The notes under the pieces were generated by a model that saw only the letters and a list, made by a program, of their open reading frames with translations, was not told the origin of the DNA and made no database searches. A stretch of 50,299 bases of DNA from an uncultured Porphyromonadaceae bacterium (GTDB lineage: Bacteria; Bacteroidota; Bacteroidia; Bacteroidales; Muribaculaceae), in the NCBI GenBank assembly GCA_900540625.1, contig UQGP01000014.1:1-50299 (forward strand). The letters are read 5' to 3'. Made by a program: the position numbers and the translations under genes. Positions 24,262-32,767 of the stretch are shown one piece after another (position 1 is the stretch's first letter; each line of letters opens with the position of its first letter).

Positions 24262-26565
24262 TTAGAAGGGATAGCCGATGGCGAGGTGCAAGGCGTTGGC
24301 GTCCTTGAAGCGGTGGAGGTTGAAGTATCCGCTATATCCGGTGTCGTAAGGCGCATGGAGGCCTATACCCCAGTCAAGGCGCACGACAAGCATCGAAATA
24401 TCCAAACGTATGCCAACGCCGGTGCCGAGGGCCAAATCGCGCAGGAAGTCTCGCGCATTCAGCACTCCGCCGGGCCGCTGTGCATCGCTCTTGAGCAGCC
24501 AAATATTACCGCTGTCAAGGAATAAGGCGCCGTGCAACGGCCCGTACAGCGGAAAGCGGTACTCGATGTTTGCCTCGAATTTGAAAGTACCGGTTTGATC
24601 AAAGTACTGACCTGTAGCATCTGCCGGAGCATGGTATGATCCGGGGCCAACGGTACGTATTGTAAAGGCACGCACACTATTGGCGCCGCCGCAATAGAAT
24701 TGCTCGGCATAAGGTACTTGTGACGAATTGCCGTAGGCATGGGCGGCACCGACGGCGCCGCGCATCACCAGCCAATGGTCACCGCGGCCGAGACGCCGCG
24801 AATACACAAGCTGGGTCTGCCCTTTGATAAATTGGGAGAACGGAGTCCCGAATAGTTCCTTCTCACCCTTGACTCCGCAAAGACTGTATACGCTCCAGAA
24901 TATATTGCCGCCTTCTTGGACGTTGAAGGTCCAAGTCAGTCGATTATCGCTGTCGTAATAGCGGTCATAATTAAGGCCGAAAATCATCTGCGGAACATAC
25001 TGCGAACGGAAAGATTGGGCTACAGCCGGATTTTCGTCCATAATCTTGTCAAAATCCTCGGTGGTGTGTATGAGCTTTGTGTACGACAGCTTCAAGGGAG
25101 TGAACGTCAGGTTGGTATGGCGCGAAGCCAGCCATTCGTAAGACATCGAGGCGTTGAGCTGTCCCATCTTGAAGTAGTGCGGGCGGTTGAGCAGGTCGCC
25201 GTTGAGGGAGAAGCGTGTCCAGTTGATTTGACGGCGACGACGGCGCACAAAGGACGGCGCAAGCAGACGCGGAAATGACAGCGAAGTGGTCAGCCCTATT
25301 TCGTAGCTATTAAAAAGGTTTGAGCGTTCCTTACCCGTCTGCCATTCGTAAGTACCGGTCAGCGAGGCATTGAGTTGTTCTCCGCCGCCGAACATATTGC
25401 GATGTGTCAGTCCCAGCACCAGTCCGGGGCCGATGTACGAGTTGCTCTTGGAGGAGGCGTTGACTTCGACGGAGGCCTCGAGCGGCACATCCAGCGTGCA
25501 GGTGATATTGACATCCAGTGTCGGAGGCGTTCCGGGCGCCGCAAGCGTGTCCGGCATCGGCTCGATATTGATGGACTTGAAAATACCCAAGCGTGCCAGG
25601 TACGACTGAGTGCGATCCATATTGCGTACCGAGAAAACACGGCCGGGCTTAATGGTAACGTTGTCTTGTATCACCGAAGGCCTGAGCTTGGATGGCTTCA
25701 CCTGTACCAATGTCATATTTTTCAGGGGTATCGTATCGGCATATTGCGCCCCGCGATTGGGGTATACGGTGACAGTGACACGACCGGTGCGGTAGGACTG
25801 CAACAGCTGACGAGGGATATTGGCCGCCGGAACTATGCGCAAATTGACCTTGCCGCGTACGCTTACCGTATCGGCCAAATACTCAATAAATTCGGGACGA
25901 AAATAGTAGAAGCCCTTGTTGCGCAGCCCATCGGCAATGATATTGCGCACCATGGACAGCGAGTCGGCCGAGTAGATGCTACCGGGCTTCAAGTACGGTA
26001 TCTTGCGTGCTATCGAGTCCACCTTGTGCGCCAGCTCGGAAGTATCCGGCGGCGTCTCTATGGCATTGAAAGTGAACGCCGGACCGGTGGTGATGTCGTA
26101 AGCCACGGAAACTTTGCGCGGATTTTTCTTTGGCAGCATGGTATATGTCGCCTTGCCGCGGAAATATCCGTTGTTTTGCAATATCTGCTCGACCATCTGA
26201 GTGCGCACCTCCGGACGGACGTCCGAAATAAGTACGGGGTCCTCGACGAGCTTTTCGTAAATCCAATGCTTAAAGCCTTTCTCGGCACGCGGCCAATTGT
26301 TGTACACCCATAGGCCCAGCGGAAACGGATAGTGCCACCCCACCAACTTCCAGTAATTGTTCGGTGGAACATCCACGGCTTCCTTGACGGCGCTGCGTAC
26401 TCCGGCGCTGAGGTGCGTCCCGCTGTCGGGCACAATTTCCACTTTCGAGACGCCACAATACAGCAATTCGCCCTCATCAATGCGCCGCGTAGTCGAGCAC
26501 GACCACACCATCAGCATCATGCCGGTCAATATATATAATATGATATTACTTCTGAAGTGGAACAT
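24262..26565 (-). CDS. tamL: TamL: lipoprotein-type TamA/BamA-family outer-membrane assembly factor
   Basis: This 767-residue Omp85-family protein has a signal peptide with lipobox-like VWSC (Cys23), so it is probably a lipoprotein, as in the Bacteroidetes TamA variant called TamL. POTRA-like domains (about 35-380) include EQILQNNGYFRGKATYTM and LNYDIT-type strands. The C-terminal 16-strand barrel contains YCGGANSVRAFTIRTVGPGSY, the Omp85 loop-6 motif region (with R-A-F in place of R-G-F/Y), and ends in a hydrophobic LHLAIGYPF strand with terminal Phe. It overlaps the end of tamB by 20 bp, so the two are translationally coupled. The pair is thought to move lipids or proteins across the envelope. 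Confidence 0.9.
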   Translation of the reverse strand: MFHFRSNIILYILTGMMLMVWSCSTTRRIDEGELLYCGVSKVEIVPDSGTHLSAGVRSAVKEAVDVPPNNYWKLVGWHYPFPLGLWVYNNWPRAEKGFKHWIYEKLVEDPVLISDVRPEVRTQMVEQILQNNGYFRGKATYTMLPKKNPRKVSVAYDITTGPAFTFNAIETPPDTSELAHKVDSIARKIPYLKPGSIYSADSLSMVRNIIADGLRNKGFYYFRPEFIEYLADTVSVRGKVNLRIVPAANIPRQLLQSYRTGRVTVTVYPNRGAQYADTIPLKNMTLVQVKPSKLRPSVIQDNVTIKPGRVFSVRNMDRTQSYLARLGIFKSINIEPMPDTLAAPGTPPTLDVNITCTLDVPLEASVEVNASSKSNSYIGPGLVLGLTHRNMFGGGEQLNASLTGTYEWQTGKERSNLFNSYEIGLTTSLSFPRLLAPSFVRRRRRQINWTRFSLNGDLLNRPHYFKMGQLNASMSYEWLASRHTNLTFTPLKLSYTKLIHTTEDFDKIMDENPAVAQSFRSQYVPQMIFGLNYDRYYDSDNRLTWTFNVQEGGNIFWSVYSLCGVKGEKELFGTPFSQFIKGQTQLVYSRRLGRGDHWLVMRGAVGAAHAYGNSSQVPYAEQFYCGGANSVRAFTIRTVGPGSYHAPADATGQYFDQTGTFKFEANIEYRFPLYGPLHGALFLDSGNIWLLKSDAQRPGGVLNARDFLRDLALGTGVGIRLDISMLVVRLDWGIGLHAPYDTGYSGYFNLHRFKDANALHLAIGYPF

Positions 26566-29500
26566 TGTCGGTAGGTATGGAATCCTTGGTTTCGGGCGTT
26601 GTGGGCGTTTCGGGCGTCGCGGCCGCCGGTATCATATCGCCTTGGGTTTTCGCATCTTTGTCCGTGTCTTTGTCCTTATCCTTACGGCGACCGAAGCGGA
26701 ACATGTCGGACAGACGGCGTATCTTGCGACGATACACAAAACCGACGCCGGTTTGCGTAATTTCGCCTTCGAGGATGCTCTCGTAGCCGGTATGTCTGAA
26801 TATGCGAATGTAGGTGGTGTGTGCGTTGTTGAGGTAGTACTCTATGGAAATATCCGATATGATGTTGCGCGATAGATTTTCGTCCGCATCCGCATCGGTG
26901 GAGTAGTTACCACCGACGGCTATGCGGAAACGCTCGTCAAACAGCGACTTGGAAATATTGTACGAATACTGGGTGGTCTGCGATGTGCCGGCGCGCGTGG
27001 TGCGGTCATACGAGTCGATACCGAAGCTCAGATCGACGCCCTTGATAGCCTTGGATGCCCACGAATTGAGTTGCGAAGACAGGAAGGAATAGAGCGGATT
27101 GGCGTTGAGTGCTGCATTGGCCTTGGTTCCCGGGCCGGTGTAGACGTTGTACAGCAGAAGGTTCATAGCCTCGTTGGCACGTTGTTCGGCTGACATGGAA
27201 GCCAATTCGTTGGCCACGGTAATATCGTCATCCGTAGCCAGGTCGAAAGCCACATCCATACGGTCAAGTGTTCCGGTGACGTCGAGCGAAACGTCAAAAT
27301 TGATTAGGCGCGAATTTTGCCCTTCCTGGGTGACATTGGCACGCAGTCGGTCGACGCCCTTGATATTGAGACGCGGATTGAGCATATCGCCGGTGAAGGC
27401 CACGTAGCTTTCTTCGTCAAAGGTAAACTTCTTTTCGGACATCAGCGGCGGCGTATAGCGGACATATCCGTCTAAAATATTGAGACGTCCCAACATTCGG
27501 CCGCTGTTCATAGGATTCATCGAAAATGACAGTGTCCCTTGTGTATTGAGTTGCAGACGATTTTTGCCATCGGCGCTCAGGTCCACGCCTATGGTGGTGC
27601 CGTTGTTGACATTGAGTGCAAAGTCGGCATATAGCGCCGTACCCTCGCGCGGTGCCACCGAATCGGCACGAGCCATCGCCGCCGAGTCGTTGAAGTTCAC
27701 AAAATGCACCATATCTTCCACCGACTGGTTTTGTATGGTGTTGACCGCATCGGGCATAATGTAGGTGAAGTTGCTGGGCGCAAGTATGCTCAGCGACCCC
27801 GAAGTCTTGAGCACGGACATATCGCCGCGGGCTTTGGCGTCTATGTCCACAAATGCCTTGCCGTAGACATCGGCGCCCTTGGCGGCACGCGTGCTTTTGA
27901 CTATCTGCATATTGCGAGCCTTCATAGTCAAGTCCATAGACATCCGAGACATGTCGCTTATGTCAACTTTACCGTTGATGGTCAGCGGATTTTCGTTACA
28001 GCCGCTAATGGCGAAACCATTCAGCCGTACAATGCTTTTTTCTATGGGTATAGGGGTGTCGCTTATGGCAAAGGTCGTGCCCAGCATATTGACATTGATG
28101 GCGGCTTTGTCAAATTGCAGATTGCCATCCAGCTGAGGATGGTCGCTGTCACCGCTGACATCCATGCGCCCGTTGAGAGTACCTGATAATTTGGCCACTC
28201 CCGGCAGGAAGGCATTACACGTGGACAACGGGAAATGTATCATTGTCAGATCCATGTTGAAGGGCGAAGTGCGCGTCGAGTCGTTGAGGGCGCCGGCCAA
28301 AGTCACCGTCTTGGTGCCGTTGACCCACAGGTCTACATTGGTACGCAGCAAGCCCGAGCGTTGCGTCACCAGGTCGAAGTCGGCGCGTATATCCCCCACC
28401 TTTTCGCGCCCGTATGTCAGTCCGGCAAGTGACAATTGCCCTTCGCCGTTGAGGGCATTATTGAGGCGATTGATGCGCAAGTCGGCCGAAACATTTCCCT
28501 TGACAGGCGGCGCAAAGGGGTTCAGCGCAATCCAGTCTTGCAGACGTATGTCGCTGACCTTGACCACGAGGTCCTCATCGGCGCCGTGCATGGCATCGTC
28601 ATGCTCGTGAGCATGTTCGCTGTACAGTGCCAGCGAGCTGGTGGCGCTGCGCATGTGCAAATCGGCATCTATATGCTTTGTAGCGTAGTAGTAGCGTATA
28701 AAGTTGCCTTCATTGGCCGTCCATTGCTGGTAGCCGATAGTGGGATTGAGCGGCGTAATGTGCAGCGTGGCTGTCGAATCGGCATTGAGTTCGATTTCCC
28801 CGCCCACAAGGAAACCGGTCTGTCCCTTGATATTACGTTGATTGACATTGATACCCAGACGTCCGGGGCGGAAAAAACCGGTGAGGTCCACGGCGGCCCA
28901 TGCATCGAGCGTACCGGGAAGGTTGCGTATCTTTGCCCCGTAATGGAGATGGTCGCCATGCTGGTGTATCTCGAGGTCTACCGAATCGAGACGCGTGTCT
29001 CCGGTGAAAAAGCCGAGGACGTCACCATCCAATGCCATGACGGTGTCGTTATAAGCTCGCAGACGCATATTGTCAAAGCCCATGTGGTTGTCGGCCAATA
29101 CCTGAGTGAGCATATTGTTGTTGCCGGCCTGGACATCGAGTTCGAAGCGCGGCAATGCACGCTGCACCTCGGGAATGTCTATGCGACGCCGCTCGAATTG
29201 GGCGGCAAGGGTCGTCATCAGCGAGTCGCTGTGAGCCAAGACTTCGCGCAGCCCGGTGGGGGCGCTGAACAGCGCAAAGAGGTCGCGGTTGCTGACATTG
29301 AGATTGACCGTGGTGTCTGACGCTGCAAGACGCGCACGCACACGGTCCACGGTCATGGTGCCGTCCTCGCGAGCGTACACAAAGTCGCGCAAGTCCACGG
29401 AGGCATCCAGCAGCAGCGGATTGACGGCATCGATGTCAGCACTTATGTCTGCATTGATACTCACCGTAGCCGGGGTGTTGCCGACCTTGAGCAACATCAA

Positions 29501-31465
29501 GTCTATACGTCGGCCGTCGATGGCAGCTATCCAATTGTAACGGTTCCCTTGTATATTGCCCGAACCTTCGATGGAGAAATCGGCCGTGGAATTGTGCGAG
29601 TCGATGCGCAATATGGCCATTCCGTCGGCGACATGCAGCGTCCCGCCTATATCCGTCAAGCGGTCGCCGTTATAGGTGATATCCGCCAAGTCAAGGTCTA
29701 TATCGGCCGATGTATGCGGCGACATTATATCCAAGCCGCGACCCTTGGCATTGATACCGACCGTGACATCCGAAATGCCCAACGACGGCATAAAGGCTTG
29801 TATCGGGAATCGGTATGCGTCCAGCTGTATGTCGTATGCTTTGCCGCGTCCGTTGAAACTTCCGTCAAGAGCCAATTGGCCGGCGGAGGTGATGGCTTGC
29901 AGGTTGCCTTTATATGCGCCGTTGCCGAAATCGATGCCGGCCTTGACATCCATGGGTGGGATGCGCACTCCCGCATCGGGGCCCATAACGAGGCGCAACC
30001 ACGGGTCTATATCTCCGAGCTTTCCGGCAAGGTCGATGCTGCCGGTCATGCGCTCGGGCGTCAGTACATTGTGCAGTCGGCCGCCGCCGTCAAGTCTCAA
30101 TGCTCCGGGGACATGTAGTGACAAGTGTCCGATATCGGGATTGTTCATACTTCCGGTGACCTCGGCGGCCAAAGCTACACGCGTGTCCTTGCGCAAAGGC
30201 TGCAGATAGTTGTCGAAGTCGGGGAACATACATGCCAAGTCACTGACCGCAACCTTGGAGGGCGCGATGTCTACGCTTATACTTTGCTCGGAGTCGGTAC
30301 CGAGTGTGACATTAAAGTCCATAGCCGTTCCACCCGAAGTTTTCAAGTCAAAGTGCTGCAATCGCAGGGCGGCACTATCTATAGCCAACGTGCCGTCTGT
30401 ATGCAAAACTATGCCGGAACGTTCGCGACCGCTGATACACAACGGGACACGCACTTCGGAGGCTCGATTGTAAAACCCTTCAATGTCAAGGCTCATCGAA
30501 TCCACCTCGATATACCCGAAATCCAGACCGGGTTGAGGGCGCAAGCCGCGCGTAGTATACAGCGCCTTGCTTCTGTCAAAATGTATCCCATCGACTTTCA
30601 CCGTCCACGGCGCAGCGGGCGCTGATATAGTATCGACTTTGGCCGGCAGAGCAGCCAAGCGCTCCACAGAGGCCTGATCGGGCGCTATATATGCCACATC
30701 AAGGCCTGTGCCGCCGAAGTCGCCGACCTCCACGGTTTGCCCGGCAATATCTATGCGCACGTCGGAAATCATTCCTCGCTTTATCACCGTCTGCAAGGTG
30801 TCTATCGTCGGGAGCATATTCATCCGATAGGCAAAATCGGATAGAGCCAAATGTCCCACTTCTATCAGCAGGGGCGAGGGCTCGGATGGCGGCTTGGGTG
30901 CAGCCGTATCCACAGGATTGATGTACATATCCACCGAAGCTCCGGCCATAGCTCCTCGCTCAAGTCGTATGCGCAATGTGTCGCCCAAAGATACGGACAA
31001 CGGTGCCGCATCTATATGCTCGGCCGCAAGCACGATGCACGTAGCACTGTCTCGCGACCCCATTCGATATAAAGCCTGGGACAACGACGCCTCGCACACG
31101 TCCACACGTCCGTCAAGCAAGGGGCGCAACCGCACATCGGCATCTGCCGTACCGAGGCGTATCACTGTATCGCCGTTCTGTACCAATGACATATCGCGCA
31201 CCTTGACGCGAAGCGGAAATATCAGTCGCGCCTCGCCGACCTCAAGATGCGTCCCGGTCTGACGATTGACGGCAGTGACGGCGGCACGCAACGCATCACG
31301 CTGCCACCACACCGAGTATACGCCCACAATTATGCCCGTGACCAGCAGCACTATGGACATCAGTATCCATAGCGTCACCTTTGACACCGTGCGCATCCTG
31401 CGTCGTGCAGGCACCGGCGTCGACATCGTATCCGGGTCAGACGGTACCGCCGTATTTGACTTCAT
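26546..31465 (-). CDS. tamB: TamB-family envelope translocation/assembly protein
   Basis: This 1,639-residue AsmA-like protein has a cytosolic basic N-tail, one membrane anchor (about 30-50, TLWILMSIVLLVTGIIVGVY), a very long periplasmic repeated-beta region, and the conserved C-terminal TamB domain (about 1200-1560, including GRMLGRLNILDGYVRYTPPLMSEKKFTF and NPRLNIKGVDRLRANV). The last part (SKSLFDERFRIAVGGNYSTD and YLNNAHTTYIRIFRHTGYESILEGEITQTGVGFVYRR) is typical of the family. A Thr/Pro-rich tail of about 60 residues extends past the conserved domain. Such proteins form a hydrophobic groove linking inner and outer membranes and work with TamA/TamL, encoded immediately downstream. Confidence 0.92.
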   Translation of the reverse strand: MKSNTAVPSDPDTMSTPVPARRRMRTVSKVTLWILMSIVLLVTGIIVGVYSVWWQRDALRAAVTAVNRQTGTHLEVGEARLIFPLRVKVRDMSLVQNGDTVIRLGTADADVRLRPLLDGRVDVCEASLSQALYRMGSRDSATCIVLAAEHIDAAPLSVSLGDTLRIRLERGAMAGASVDMYINPVDTAAPKPPSEPSPLLIEVGHLALSDFAYRMNMLPTIDTLQTVIKRGMISDVRIDIAGQTVEVGDFGGTGLDVAYIAPDQASVERLAALPAKVDTISAPAAPWTVKVDGIHFDRSKALYTTRGLRPQPGLDFGYIEVDSMSLDIEGFYNRASEVRVPLCISGRERSGIVLHTDGTLAIDSAALRLQHFDLKTSGGTAMDFNVTLGTDSEQSISVDIAPSKVAVSDLACMFPDFDNYLQPLRKDTRVALAAEVTGSMNNPDIGHLSLHVPGALRLDGGGRLHNVLTPERMTGSIDLAGKLGDIDPWLRLVMGPDAGVRIPPMDVKAGIDFGNGAYKGNLQAITSAGQLALDGSFNGRGKAYDIQLDAYRFPIQAFMPSLGISDVTVGINAKGRGLDIMSPHTSADIDLDLADITYNGDRLTDIGGTLHVADGMAILRIDSHNSTADFSIEGSGNIQGNRYNWIAAIDGRRIDLMLLKVGNTPATVSINADISADIDAVNPLLLDASVDLRDFVYAREDGTMTVDRVRARLAASDTTVNLNVSNRDLFALFSAPTGLREVLAHSDSLMTTLAAQFERRRIDIPEVQRALPRFELDVQAGNNNMLTQVLADNHMGFDNMRLRAYNDTVMALDGDVLGFFTGDTRLDSVDLEIHQHGDHLHYGAKIRNLPGTLDAWAAVDLTGFFRPGRLGINVNQRNIKGQTGFLVGGEIELNADSTATLHITPLNPTIGYQQWTANEGNFIRYYYATKHIDADLHMRSATSSLALYSEHAHEHDDAMHGADEDLVVKVSDIRLQDWIALNPFAPPVKGNVSADLRINRLNNALNGEGQLSLAGLTYGREKVGDIRADFDLVTQRSGLLRTNVDLWVNGTKTVTLAGALNDSTRTSPFNMDLTMIHFPLSTCNAFLPGVAKLSGTLNGRMDVSGDSDHPQLDGNLQFDKAAINVNMLGTTFAISDTPIPIEKSIVRLNGFAISGCNENPLTINGKVDISDMSRMSMDLTMKARNMQIVKSTRAAKGADVYGKAFVDIDAKARGDMSVLKTSGSLSILAPSNFTYIMPDAVNTIQNQSVEDMVHFVNFNDSAAMARADSVAPREGTALYADFALNVNNGTTIGVDLSADGKNRLQLNTQGTLSFSMNPMNSGRMLGRLNILDGYVRYTPPLMSEKKFTFDEESYVAFTGDMLNPRLNIKGVDRLRANVTQEGQNSRLINFDVSLDVTGTLDRMDVAFDLATDDDITVANELASMSAEQRANEAMNLLLYNVYTGPGTKANAALNANPLYSFLSSQLNSWASKAIKGVDLSFGIDSYDRTTRAGTSQTTQYSYNISKSLFDERFRIAVGGNYSTDADADENLSRNIISDISIEYYLNNAHTTYIRIFRHTGYESILEGEITQTGVGFVYRRKIRRLSDMFRFGRRKDKDKDTDKDAKTQGDMIPAAATPETPTTPETKDSIPTDNVPLQK

Positions 31466-31536
31466 GTATGCTCAACAATCCGGCGCGCCATAGTGTTCCC
31501 CGTTAACGGGCACTCGCACGCGCCATTATCTTATTG

Positions 31537-31567
31537 CAAAGGTAATCAAAAACCCAAAGCCGTCAAA
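31537..31567 (-). promoter_or_regulatory. Promoter of tamB-tamL
   Basis: Minus strand: TTTG at 31567-31564 (-33) and TACCTTTG at 31544-31537 (-7), with a 19-nt spacer. This is a full match to the Bacteroidetes consensus. Confidence 0.85.
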
Positions 31568-31645
31568 ATCGACCGACGCCTTATTCGCCGAATCGGGCAA
31601 AATATCGCAACAAAAGCCAAAATGCACATTGTCAGCAAAAAAACA

Positions 31646-31677
31646 TTTGGGCGAAAACAGAAAAAGTCGTAACTTTG
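31646..31677 (+). promoter_or_regulatory. Promoter of rplS
   Basis: TTTG at 31646-31649 and TAACTTTG at 31670-31677 with a 20-nt spacer, an ideal match. The start codon is 86 nt downstream, leaving room for a leader. It is divergent from the tamB promoter. Confidence 0.88.
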
Positions 31678-31762
31678 CAACCGATATGCGTAACCGCTGG
31701 CGGGACATGGTTGCCCGCGAATGTTGCGTCAGTGCTAACATTTTAATTTTCAGAAAACTAAA

Positions 31763-32119
31763 ATGGATTTAATCAAGATTGCCGAAGAGGCTTTTGCCAG
31801 TGGCAAGCAACATCCCGAATTCGGCCCCGGCGATACCATCACCGTGGCTTACCGCATCAAAGAAGGTAACAAGGAACGTATCCAGCAATACCGCGGTGTG
31901 GTTATCAAAATTTCGGGCGAAGGCGCCAAGAAGCGCTTCACCGTACGCAAAATGTCCGACAACATCGGCGTTGAGCGTATCTTCCCCATCGAGTCGCCGT
32001 TCATCGACTCCATCGTAGTCAACAAGTATGGCAAGGTTCGCCGCGCCAAACTGTACTACCTGCGTGGTCTCACCGGCAAAAAGGCTCGTATCAAAGAGCG
32101 TCGCGTCAAGAAAGCTTAA
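31763..32119 (+). CDS. rplS: 50S ribosomal protein L19
   Basis: This 118-residue basic protein sits at the 30S-50S interface. The sequence reads FGPGDTITVAYRIKEGNKERIQQYRGVVIKISG, then FTVRKMSDNIGVERIFPIESPFIDSIVVNKYGKVRRAKLYYLRGLTGKKARIKER, which is L19 throughout. It is monocistronic here, with its own strong promoter and a hairpin terminator. The usual rimM-trmD-rplS cluster of other bacteria is absent. Confidence 0.99.
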   Translation: MDLIKIAEEAFASGKQHPEFGPGDTITVAYRIKEGNKERIQQYRGVVIKISGEGAKKRFTVRKMSDNIGVERIFPIESPFIDSIVVNKYGKVRRAKLYYLRGLTGKKARIKERRVKKA

Positions 32120-32151
32120 GACCCTCACTCTTACGACACAACAAAGACTTC

Positions 32152-32185
32152 AAAGACATTCTGTCCACTCCGACAGAATGTCTTT
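32152..32185 (+). terminator. Hairpin terminator after rplS
   Basis: AAAGACATTCTGT pairs perfectly with ACAGAATGTCTTT (13 bp, 8-nt loop), 32 bp after the stop codon. Confidence 0.85.
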
Positions 32186-32290
32186 GGCGTTTATATACCG
32201 ACTTTTTCGCGAAGGTGTCATATTAGCTAACTTCCGTAGAATATACGATTTGGACACGCTCTACGCCGCGCACATCTGAAGCCCGCCACA

Positions 32291-32434
32291 TCAGGGCACG
32301 GCATTGTCCGCAAAAGTCACCCACAGTATCAGCAGCCCTATGAGCACAGCCACCCCGACCGCAAAACGCAACCCGGACTGGCGATGGCGCGATGACCCGG
32401 TCCTACTTTGTTTCAAATAATGCTTCTGCCCCAT
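32291..32434 (-). CDS. Small single-pass membrane protein (47 aa)
   Basis: This short minus-strand gene reads MGQKHYLKQSRTGSSRHRQ, then GLRFAVGVAVLIGLLILWVTFADNAVP, then TGA. A basic cytosolic N-tail precedes one transmembrane helix (about 22-42), which would orient the protein N-in. Codon use is normal for the region. I recognise no family. It lies between rplS and the C25 protease gene and is transcribed towards rplS. Confidence 0.6.
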   Translation of the reverse strand: MGQKHYLKQSRTGSSRHRQSGLRFAVGVAVLIGLLILWVTFADNAVP

Positions 32435-32637
32435 ATCTTTCGTTTGTTTTCATTGCCATAAGTTCTTCGTCACACCGAAACATCGGCGCCGCGCATTGCC
32501 GGACGCCGTTGCATTCGTGCCACTATTATCACAACGCCTATCTCTCTGACTTTGTTTACATCTCCCCGTTTTCAGAACTCATCCGCCCCATCTTTCACAA
32601 ATAGCCGACCGCCCATGCGAAATTATTTTATAAAAAA

Positions 32638-32669
32638 TTTGCATTTCGGGTGATTGTTGCTTAAATTTG
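32638..32669 (+). promoter_or_regulatory. Promoter of the C25 protease-LRR operon
   Basis: TTTG at 32638-32641 and TAAATTTG at 32662-32669, 20-nt spacer. The rest of 32435-32767 holds nothing else I can support. Confidence 0.85.
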
Positions 32670-32767
32670 CAGCGAAAACATCCACTCTATCTCCGGTTGC
32701 CTCTTAGACATCACTTGTGGCTCTCGGAAAAGGAGGGAACAATATTAACCTAATACCTATTTTTTTT

